DNA of 6,173 nucleotides from an uncultured Bacilli bacterium (lineage in GTDB: Bacteria; Bacillota_I; Bacilli_A; RF39; UBA660): positions 1-6,173 of the forward strand of contig CALVJC010000107.1 of assembly GCA_944331945.1 (NCBI GenBank), read 5' to 3'. The first letter of the stretch is position 1. Every line of letters starts with the position of its first letter. The notes under the pieces are model-generated. The model worked only from the letters and a program-made list of their open reading frames with translations. It ran no database searches and was not told the origin of the DNA. A program made the position numbers and the translations under genes. Of the stretch, positions 1 through 4,973 are shown one piece after another.

Positions 1-25
1 TGTGATTTACAAGTTAAAATGTCCT
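1..25 (+). repeat. Left terminal inverted repeat (site L1)
   Basis: This begins TGTGATTTAC and ends with the shared core AAGTTAAAATGTCCT (11-25). It pairs with 1721-1745 as the terminal inverted repeat. Bases 6-25 are identical to the reverse complement of the internal right site at 1687-1706. It is presumably the tip bound and cleaved by the transposase. Confidence 0.85.
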
Positions 26-40
26 GTTTTTAGGTTTTGA

Positions 41-60
41 TTTTTAAGTTAAAATGTCCT
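41..60 (+). repeat. Internal left-end site L2
   Basis: This is TTTTTAAGTTAAAATGTCCT, in the same orientation as L1, with its core 35 bp inward. It is identical over 20 bp to L3 (93-112) and to the reverse complement of R3 (1640-1659). It is a likely transposase-binding site (inference from end position and repetition). Confidence 0.8.
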
Positions 61-92
61 AATCAAAATACTTGATTAAAAATAAAAAACAG

Positions 93-112
93 TTTTTAAG
101 TTAAAATGTCCT
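93..112 (+). repeat. Internal left-end site L3
   Basis: This is the third copy of the 20-bp site, with its core 52 bp inward of L2. It ends one base before the -35 box of the plus-strand small-RNA promoter (114-119). Protein bound here could therefore affect that promoter (inference). Confidence 0.8.
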
Positions 113-113
113 C

Positions 114-141
114 TTGAAATTTTAAGAAAAAAGAGTATGAT
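114..141 (+). promoter_or_regulatory. Sigma-A-type promoter of the IS small RNA
   Basis: TTGAAA (114-119) and TATGAT (136-141) are separated by 16 bp. They match the housekeeping consensus at 5 of 6 bases each. The expected start is about 148, which is exactly the first base of the long closing stem of the downstream RNA. No transposase reading frame follows on this strand, so the promoter appears to serve a non-coding transcript. Confidence 0.6.
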
Positions 142-147
142 AAATTA

Positions 148-246
148 GTTACTTAAGGGGATATGGCAACACTGAGGAGTGACCAGAGCACTTAGGTAAT
201 GACATACGAAAAAGGAAACACCGTAAATATATTGGTTTCTTTTTTT
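148..246 (+). ncRNA. Putative IS-borne structured small RNA
   Basis: About 99 nt lie between a good promoter and an intrinsic terminator, on the strand opposite the transposase and outside its coding sequence. A 10-bp stem, 148-157 with 191-200 (GTTACTTAAG / CTTAGGTAAT, the rest Watson-Crick plus two G-U pairs), closes a domain. Inside it, TGG 164-166 can pair with CCA 183-185 around a hairpin CACT-GAGG-AGTG (170-181). AGTG can alternatively pair with CACT at 189-192, so two folds compete. The tail 201-246 leads into the terminator stem and a T run. It would overlap the 3' untranslated end of the transposase mRNA in antisense. I recognise no Rfam-type family. It could be an antisense regulator, a trans-acting RNA, or a structured element acting in transposition. 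The only coding alternative is a 10-codon frame at 163-195. Confidence 0.45.
209..246 (+). terminator. Intrinsic terminator, possibly bidirectional
   Basis: AAAAAGGAAAC (209-219) pairs with GTTTCTTTTTT (235-245) with one G-U, giving an 11-bp stem around an AT-rich loop and a T7 run at 240-246. Its GC content is low for a terminator. On the minus strand the same stem is followed by CTTTTT, so it may also end the transposase transcript. A competing longer stem, 207-219 with 247-260, contains bulges. Confidence 0.55.
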
Positions 247-282
247 GTTCCCTTTTTTCGGAGTCCTAAAGCGATAAACCTT

Positions 283-1605
283 TTATTTCATTTTGAATTT
301 TCTCCAAGGATTATCTATGCTAGGTTTAAATCCATTTTTGGATGCTTTAGTTTTATTGTTTGGTTGTTCTACTAAAAGTAAAGAATAAATTTCTTCATTG
401 ATAATCCCTAGTAATTTATCATCGTAAGTATTTACTACAGTACATTTCGTTCCACTTTTAAAAGATATTATTTCACCAGTTTCTTGATTAACAGGTAAAT
501 AATAGTTATTAAGATATTTGATAGAAGAAGCATTATCTATGGTTCTTTCATCTCTAATAGAAATAATAAAGTTTAATTGACTATCAGTATAAGTATTTTC
601 TCTCATTGAATTTTTTTTAGGATCAATATCATAAGAAAATCTTTTGTTTATTTTTGGAATAAAAACTTCATTTAAATATTTATTTGCCTCTTCTATTGTA
701 GTTATGCCTTCATGTCTTAATTCTGCTTTCAACCGTCTTTTAAATGTACCATTTTCTCTTTCTGCATTTGGTTTAAATAATGGGTTACTACTACAAGACA
801 AATCAATTTCTAAATCTTCACATACTCTTCCAAATTGAGTCACATTAAGCTTTGACTTGTGACTTTTGGCATTATTAATAGAAAATGAGTTTCTTTTATC
901 TGTTTTGACCCTTTCAGGAATTCCAAAATTTACAACCATGATTTTTAATACAATTAAGTAAGCTTTTGTTGTTTCTTCATAATCAAACCAACCAGATAAA
1001 ACTTTTTTTGTTGCCTTATCTACTGCCAAATGTAATGCCGTTTCTATATCACCGAACCAAATCCAAAAGGCTGCATCCATTTGAACTTCTTGACCAAAGG
1101 AATAATGTAAGGTAGATTTTCTAATATGTTTTTCAAACTCTTCTTGCTTTCTTTGCTCAAATAAGTCTTTTTTTTCTTTCGTTATAGTGTTATCTCTAAT
1201 TGCATTTTTCATATTTTCATTATATAATTTAACTGTTCTATGTTGGGCATAGGGAGAAATGATCTCTTCATTTGTAAATATGGTAACCATAGCAGAAAAG
1301 GAGATGCCATATTTATAACCTTGCTCTTCGTAGAAATGAGTAAAACCAAAGTCAGAAAAGTCGGTTAAATAATCATCCACAATCTCAGTTGATATATCAT
1401 CTGGGATTTTTTTGTTATGGCTCGGTTTACCAGCGCTCTTATGAACAAAGGCCTCTTCACCAATATTTTTGTATTTAACAATAAGTCTCCGAACTTGTCT
1501 ATCTGATATACCTAACTGTAAGGCGGCCTCTTTTTGCGTTAATTCTTTAGAAACAACTTTTTTAATAATTTCACTATATAATTCCTTATTGGATAATTTT
1601 GCCAT
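283..1605 (-). CDS. IS1202/ISNCY-type DDE transposase
   Basis: This 440-aa protein has an N-terminal helix-turn-helix (about residues 20-46, LTQKEAALQLGISDRQVRR) of the kind that binds IS ends. A linker follows, then an integrase-fold catalytic core. The likely acidic triad is D177 (QMDAAF), D236 (KTDKRN) and E282 (NAERENGTFKRRL), with 58 and 45 residues between them. The ERxNGT context around the Glu is typical of ISNCY/IS481-like retroviral-type transposases. The C-terminal domain is about 330-440. The start ATG at 1605-1603 is preceded by a strong GGGGGTG ribosome site 8 nt upstream. There is no frameshift or internal stop, so the element may be active. A promoter sits at 1635-1663 and a hairpin overlaps the ribosome site. 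Assignment to DDE transposases is secure; the exact IS subgroup is from memory of the family. Confidence 0.9.
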   Translation of the reverse strand: MAKLSNKELYSEIIKKVVSKELTQKEAALQLGISDRQVRRLIVKYKNIGEEAFVHKSAGKPSHNKKIPDDISTEIVDDYLTDFSDFGFTHFYEEQGYKYGISFSAMVTIFTNEEIISPYAQHRTVKLYNENMKNAIRDNTITKEKKDLFEQRKQEEFEKHIRKSTLHYSFGQEVQMDAAFWIWFGDIETALHLAVDKATKKVLSGWFDYEETTKAYLIVLKIMVVNFGIPERVKTDKRNSFSINNAKSHKSKLNVTQFGRVCEDLEIDLSCSSNPLFKPNAERENGTFKRRLKAELRHEGITTIEEANKYLNEVFIPKINKRFSYDIDPKKNSMRENTYTDSQLNFIISIRDERTIDNASSIKYLNNYYLPVNQETGEIISFKSGTKCTVVNTYDDKLLGIINEEIYSLLLVEQPNNKTKASKNGFKPSIDNPWRKFKMK

Positions 1606-1606
1606 T

Positions 1607-1640
1607 TAAAATACACCCCCTTTCTGGAAAGTGTATTTTA
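1607..1640 (-). promoter_or_regulatory. RBS-burying hairpin ahead of the transposase
   Basis: A perfect 10-bp inverted repeat (1607-1616 with 1631-1640; TAAAATACAC / GTGTATTTTA) flanks a 14-nt loop. In mRNA read from the minus strand the downstream arm ends immediately before the start region, and the GGGG ribosome site lies in the loop and stem base. The upstream arm coincides with the -10 box. mRNA started at the IS promoter (about 1628) therefore lacks that arm, while transcripts entering from outside contain both arms. Confidence 0.65.
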
Positions 1641-1663
1641 GGACATTTTAACTTAAAAATCAA
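1635..1663 (-). promoter_or_regulatory. Transposase promoter with site R3 in its spacer
   Basis: On the minus strand, TTGATT (1663-1658) and TAAAAT (1640-1635) are spaced by 17 bp. The -10 matches consensus at 5 of 6 bases and the -35 at 4 of 6. The predicted start near 1628 gives a leader of about 23 nt. The repeat R3 (1640-1659) fills the spacer and overlaps the boxes, so transposase binding there would be expected to repress its own gene (inference). Confidence 0.6.
1640..1659 (-). repeat. Internal right-end site R3
   Basis: Read on the minus strand this is TTTTTAAGTTAAAATGTCCT, identical to L2 and L3 over 20 bp. It lies inside the transposase promoter. Confidence 0.8.
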
Positions 1664-1686
1664 ATTTTTTAATACAGTTTTCAAAT

Positions 1687-1706
1687 AGGACATTTTAACT
1701 TGTAAA
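1687..1706 (-). repeat. Internal right-end site R2
   Basis: Read on the minus strand this is TTTACAAGTTAAAATGTCCT, identical over 20 bp to bases 6-25 of the left tip. Its core is 34 bp inward from that of R1 and 47 bp outward from that of R3, close to the 35/52 spacing at the left end. Confidence 0.8.
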
Positions 1707-1720
1707 CCATTTGAAAAAAG

Positions 1721-1745
1721 CGGACATTTTAACTTAAAAGTCACA
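1721..1745 (-). repeat. Right terminal inverted repeat (site R1)
   Basis: Read on the minus strand this begins TGTGACTTTT and continues into the shared core AAGTTAAAATGTCC. It is the counterpart of the left tip at 1-25 and marks the right boundary of the IS. Confidence 0.85.
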
Positions 1746-1770
1746 AAGAATGCAAACTTTTTCTAACTTT

Positions 1771-1786
1771 CTTCTATTCTTCTATT
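1771..1786. repeat. 8-bp tandem duplication over the srtB stop codon
   Basis: CTTCTATT occurs twice head to tail (1771-1778, 1779-1786). The second copy in reading order contains the TAG stop of the class B sortase gene. It lies 25 bp from the IS right tip. It could be slippage or the scar of an earlier insertion; the sequence alone cannot decide. Confidence 0.6.
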
Positions 1787-2565
1787 CTTTTCTCCTGCTT
1801 CACCAATTTAGCATGTAAAACCATCTTTTCTTGATCATTATAACAAGTTGATAGTGTTAAGATTTTATTCTGTGGCGTAACTACAGTATCAAAAGAAACC
1901 ATACTACGTCCTTGAATCAAAGTAAGAAAAGCTTGATAATCCTCCACCGAAACAATTCTGGTTTTCAAATAATCTGTCGTTGTCTTAATATGATACAAAC
2001 TAAAAATTTCATAAATATAATTATAAGTTGGAGTTGAAATTTTCACTATATAATTCGTTGGATCTTCGTACCACGATGCCTTAAGCGTATCCCGTAAACT
2101 ACCAAACATAGTTTTATCCAACCTCCCATGAGCATAAAGAATCGTATTCTGATCCACAAAATCCGTATAATTACGATAATCTAAAAAGATCCACCCCGCT
2201 TGATTATAACTCTTATCAAAAGAATGATTCAAATAAAAGGAATTATCACTATGTTGTACAAAAGGATAATCGATATTGGTATTGGGAATCTGAATCCACC
2301 CAACAACCTCCTCATTTTTCTCATAAAGCGAAGAAAAGTCAACATTTAAAAAAGGCACATCTAGATAATTAGAACTATCATCAAGATAAACGATCTCATT
2401 TCCTTCCTTCTCTTCCCTCGTTGTCACTTCTAAAATTTCTTTTACTTCATTCTTTGTCTTATTACTATCAAGATGCCACAAAATCATTTGATAAAAAAAG
2501 AAGGAAGTAAGTCCAAGACAAGGAATTAATAAAAGAATTGCGATCCATAATTTTTTCTTTTTCAT
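1774..2565 (-). CDS. Class B sortase of the pilus locus
   Basis: This 263-aa membrane-anchored transpeptidase has a short basic start (MKKKK) followed by an uncleaved membrane segment at about residues 6-30. The extracellular sortase domain spans about 70-258. Class B hallmarks include VVGWIQIPNTNIDYPFVQ (about 87-104), the His motif YAHGR (H146) with TMFGSL after it, and the Cys motif TLSTC (C241) leading to MVLHAKLV. The catalytic Arg expected just before the last strand is Lys here (K247), which is unusual. A ribosome site AGAGGGG sits 5 nt before the ATG and overlaps the stop of the class C gene, 11 nt upstream. Class B enzymes in pilus loci either polymerise minor subunits or anchor the fibre to peptidoglycan. 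Which applies here is unknown, though the odd anchor of the small pilin is a plausible substrate. Confidence 0.88.
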   Translation of the reverse strand: MKKKKLWIAILLLIPCLGLTSFFFYQMILWHLDSNKTKNEVKEILEVTTREEKEGNEIVYLDDSSNYLDVPFLNVDFSSLYEKNEEVVGWIQIPNTNIDYPFVQHSDNSFYLNHSFDKSYNQAGWIFLDYRNYTDFVDQNTILYAHGRLDKTMFGSLRDTLKASWYEDPTNYIVKISTPTYNYIYEIFSLYHIKTTTDYLKTRIVSVEDYQAFLTLIQGRSMVSFDTVVTPQNKILTLSTCYNDQEKMVLHAKLVKQEKRIEE

Positions 2566-2576
2566 TTTATCCCCTC

Positions 2577-3452
2577 TTACAAAATTTCTACTCCTTCTTC
2601 ATCTCTTTGAATAATATTTTCTTTTTCTTTCTCTTTCTTCTTTTTCAAATGAAGGAACAAAAGAATAAGAATAAAAATCACCAACAGAACAACACTAAAG
2701 ATAAGATATAAAGGCCATAAAGAAGAGGATTCGGTAATTTCTGTTTCTTCTTTCATCTCACTTTGATAATCAATTCGTCTTCCTCTTACCAACAATCGAT
2801 GGGTATTTATCGCATAAGGCGTACAAGTCGCTAAAGTCACATAATCTTCCCCCGACACAATTTTTAAATCTTCTACATTTGTAGGTTCTACAACTTTAAT
2901 TTGATCTACCTGATAAGCAAGGGTTTCTCCTAAAATCGTAAGATAAAAAACATCACCCTCCGTTAATTGATCGAGATCCGTAAATAATTTTGCAGAAGGA
3001 AGGCCTCGATGAGCCGTCAAGACAGCATGGGTATCTTCCCCTCCCACAGGAAGAGAACTACTCTCTAAATGTCCTACCCCTTTTTGCAAAGTACTAGCAC
3101 TTGTACCATGATAAATAGGAAGCTGAAGATCGATTTTAGGAATGGAAATGTATCCCATAATATCTAGCTTCCCAAGCTTTAACATATTATAGTAATTTGA
3201 AGAAACACTATGGCTCGTTGTCGTAAAAGCATCCGCCAAGTCTGTTCCTGTAATCGTCTTATTGTATTCTACTGCCCTCCTAAGCAAAGATTCTTTTTCT
3301 ATATCACTTTGCTCTATTTCACTATTATACTCTTCAATCGCCCTTATTTGCGTCTTTTCACTCACAAAACTAGTAATCACAGGATAAAGCATAATAGCAA
3401 GACCACAAGAGAAAATTACTATAAATATGGCTATTATCATTTTCTTTTTCAT
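2577..3452 (-). CDS. Class C (pilin-polymerising) sortase
   Basis: This is a 291-aa protein from the ATG at 3452. An in-frame TTG two codons earlier (3458) is possible, but no Shine-Dalgarno sequence favours either, and translation is probably coupled to the pilin stop 9 nt upstream. It has an N-terminal membrane segment, then a sortase core with GYISIPKIDLQLPIYHG, the His motif TAHRG (H148), the Cys motif TLATC (C210) and TPYAINTHRLLVRG (R219). The TPY/NxHRLLVRG block is characteristic of class C. A C-terminal membrane helix (about 246-268) and a Lys/Glu-rich cytosolic tail are also typical of class C. The lid usually carries Asp-Pro-aromatic; here the matching stretch reads ADAFTT, with Ala for Pro. 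Its role is to join backbone subunits by cutting LPSTG and linking to a pilin lysine. Confidence 0.93.
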   Translation of the reverse strand: MKKKMIIAIFIVIFSCGLAIMLYPVITSFVSEKTQIRAIEEYNSEIEQSDIEKESLLRRAVEYNKTITGTDLADAFTTTSHSVSSNYYNMLKLGKLDIMGYISIPKIDLQLPIYHGTSASTLQKGVGHLESSSLPVGGEDTHAVLTAHRGLPSAKLFTDLDQLTEGDVFYLTILGETLAYQVDQIKVVEPTNVEDLKIVSGEDYVTLATCTPYAINTHRLLVRGRRIDYQSEMKEETEITESSSLWPLYLIFSVVLLVIFILILLFLHLKKKKEKEKENIIQRDEEGVEIL

Positions 3453-3461
3453 AAGCAAAAA

Positions 3462-4970
3462 CTAACTATTTTGTTTTCCTAACTTTTTCTTGCGATAAAT
3501 AACAATAAATACAACCGCTCCTACCATCAAACCAATACCAAGCGTTAAATATAAAATTGCCCCAATGCCACCCGTCGATGGTAAAGAACCAATCTTAGTA
3601 TTTGGAATGGATTCCAAATGATATCCTGCTAATGTACCAGTATCTGAATTATCATTGGTAATTTCTACTTCAAGCGTTCCACTTAATAAAGCATATCCGG
3701 TTGGAGCTGTTACTTCTTTAATATAATAAGTACCAGCCTTTAATCCTGAAATTCTGTCATAACCATCCGTTTCTGTCTTAATGCTACCAACTTTATTTTT
3801 TAACCCAGCATCTGAGAAAACCTCGAAAACAGCATTCGATAATCCTACTCGAGAATCTCCAGAATTATAATATTTAAAAATTTCTAAACCATAAGTATAT
3901 ACGAAGACCTCAGAAGGTGTAGTCGTAGAAGTCCCATCACCATAAGGATCATTAGAATAAGTTAAAGTAGCACTATTCGAATTTCCTGCACTTCCTAATA
4001 CCGCACTGTCGTTCAATTCTGCTTGATAAGTAATCGTAATATTATTAGAAGCAATATATTGAATTCCCGTAAAGTTAATAGTTAACTGTTGCCCTTCCAT
4101 CGCAATCGTTCCAATCACATGACTACTAGAATCCGTAATATTATTACCACTAATCGTTAAAGGAGTACTACCATCACGAATCGTAACATCATTAACACTA
4201 CCAAACGTAAGTCCCGCAGAAAGCGTATCATGAATGGTATAAACACGATTAATAGCATTCGTTGGAAACTTTGGAACAGTAGCTTGAATCACAAACGTAA
4301 TATTCTCCCCAATTCCAAAAGAACCTTCTTGCTCTCCACCTTCCAAAGTTTTATTAATTCCAACTTCGCTCACTTTCGCCACAATAGTAGCCGTATTTAA
4401 ATTCCAATCAGAACCACTCGCTACAAAATCTAAATTTCCTACCATAACGGCATAGACTCTCATTGTTTGAGTTGGTAAAACAAGATAAACTCCGGCATCA
4501 GCAGTTAAGGTTGCTACCGTTCCATTCATCGACATTGCCGTACCACTAACACTATTATTTTTAATATAAGTAGCATAAGCAGAAACTAAAGTATCAAGCG
4601 TACTCTCTGTCTGTGTAGAACCACTAGTAATATTACCACTCGTTAATTGATAATACTCATCAACTGTTAAATCACGATACGTCGATGAAGAAGCTAAAAA
4701 GTTTTGAAAGTCTTCTGTAAATTCATAAGTAATAGCATTACTTGTTTGATTATAATAAGCATCAAGCACTTTATAAGCACTTAATTGATCCCCCGGTACC
4801 ACTCCGTTAATCGTAAGAGTAGATTGGTTCGTTATATAATAACTATTTGTATCTGTCGTTCCTCTTCTAGAAGGATCCGTAGTAATCGTTACCGCTGCCT
4901 TTACATTCATAGTTCCAAACAAAAGACAAACGATAATACCCAAAAAAACTAAAAATCTACTTTTTTTCAT
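3462..4970 (-). CDS. Backbone pilin with LPSTG sorting signal
   Basis: This 502-aa secreted fibre subunit has a signal peptide at about 1-26 (cleavage near VKAA). Domain 1 is about 27-200. A fimbrial isopeptide D2 domain is about 204-352, with likely bond partners K207 (INKTLEG) and N332 (NSATLTYSN) and acid D248 (IHDTLSAGLTF). A Cna-B domain is about 360-458, with K366, E419 in the E-box (YYIKEVTAPTGY) and N457 (IPNTK). The C terminus is LPSTGG (463-468), a membrane helix and RKKK. The usual YPK pilin motif is not seen; the equivalent place after a Trp (DWNLNTATIVAKVSE) offers K199 as the polymerising lysine. The ribosome site AAAGGAG (4986-4980) lies inside the end of the upstream gene, 3 nt away, so the two are coupled. 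As the only LPxTG protein here it is the presumed shaft. Confidence 0.93.
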   Translation of the reverse strand: MKKSRFLVFLGIIVCLLFGTMNVKAAVTITTDPSRRGTTDTNSYYITNQSTLTINGVVPGDQLSAYKVLDAYYNQTSNAITYEFTEDFQNFLASSSTYRDLTVDEYYQLTSGNITSGSTQTESTLDTLVSAYATYIKNNSVSGTAMSMNGTVATLTADAGVYLVLPTQTMRVYAVMVGNLDFVASGSDWNLNTATIVAKVSEVGINKTLEGGEQEGSFGIGENITFVIQATVPKFPTNAINRVYTIHDTLSAGLTFGSVNDVTIRDGSTPLTISGNNITDSSSHVIGTIAMEGQQLTINFTGIQYIASNNITITYQAELNDSAVLGSAGNSNSATLTYSNDPYGDGTSTTTPSEVFVYTYGLEIFKYYNSGDSRVGLSNAVFEVFSDAGLKNKVGSIKTETDGYDRISGLKAGTYYIKEVTAPTGYALLSGTLEVEITNDNSDTGTLAGYHLESIPNTKIGSLPSTGGIGAILYLTLGIGLMVGAVVFIVIYRKKKLGKQNS

Positions 4971-4973
4971 TTC

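Larger units (their letters stand above)
1..1745 (-). mobile_element. Complete IS1202/ISNCY-type insertion sequence
   Basis: The two ends are inverted copies of each other: 1-25 and 1721-1745 match at 21 of 25 positions and give TGTGA at the left tip and TCACA at the right tip. Each end carries two further internal copies of the same core (AAGTTAAAATGTCC). Between them lies one intact DDE transposase on the minus strand. The size (about 1.75 kb), the single long ORF and the transposase type fit the IS1202 group formerly placed in ISNCY (family knowledge). The element also carries non-coding DNA at 113-282 holding an apparent small RNA gene. The window starts exactly at the apparent left tip, so the target-site duplication cannot be checked and a few more bases of IR on the left cannot be excluded. 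The right tip is 28 bp from the stop codon of the class B sortase gene. Confidence 0.85.

Noticed and set aside
11..112. Three spaced near-identical repeats resembling a mini-CRISPR
   Set aside because: The copies are inverted at the other end of a transposase gene, the spacing is irregular (35 and 52 bp) and there are no cas genes; they are IS end sites.
163..195. 10-codon frame (MATLRSDQST) inside the small RNA, with AAGGGG just upstream
   Set aside because: The spacing to the ATG is only 2 nt and the frame lies within paired structure. A tiny leader peptide cannot be excluded, but the structure explains the sequence better.
148..246. Antisense pairing of the small RNA with the transposase ribosome site
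   Set aside because: The best match I could find is ACACC against GGTGT (5 bp); too short to claim.
199..375. 58-codon plus-strand reading frame starting ATGACATACGAA
   Set aside because: It has no usable ribosome site (AGG only 2 nt upstream), runs through the terminator and then antisense through the transposase gene; likely chance.
644..838. 64-aa plus-strand reading frame
   Set aside because: It lies fully antisense within the transposase gene, with no domain; a shadow frame.
1746..1775. Target-site duplication of the IS1202-like element
   Set aside because: The left flank is outside the window, so no comparison is possible.
1746..1790. A dif/Xer-type site next to the IS, as reported for some relatives
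   Set aside because: No 11-6-11 bp dif-like palindrome is visible in the right flank.
3210..3482. 90-aa plus-strand reading frame
   Set aside because: It is antisense to the start of the class C sortase gene and the low-complexity membrane segment; a shadow frame.
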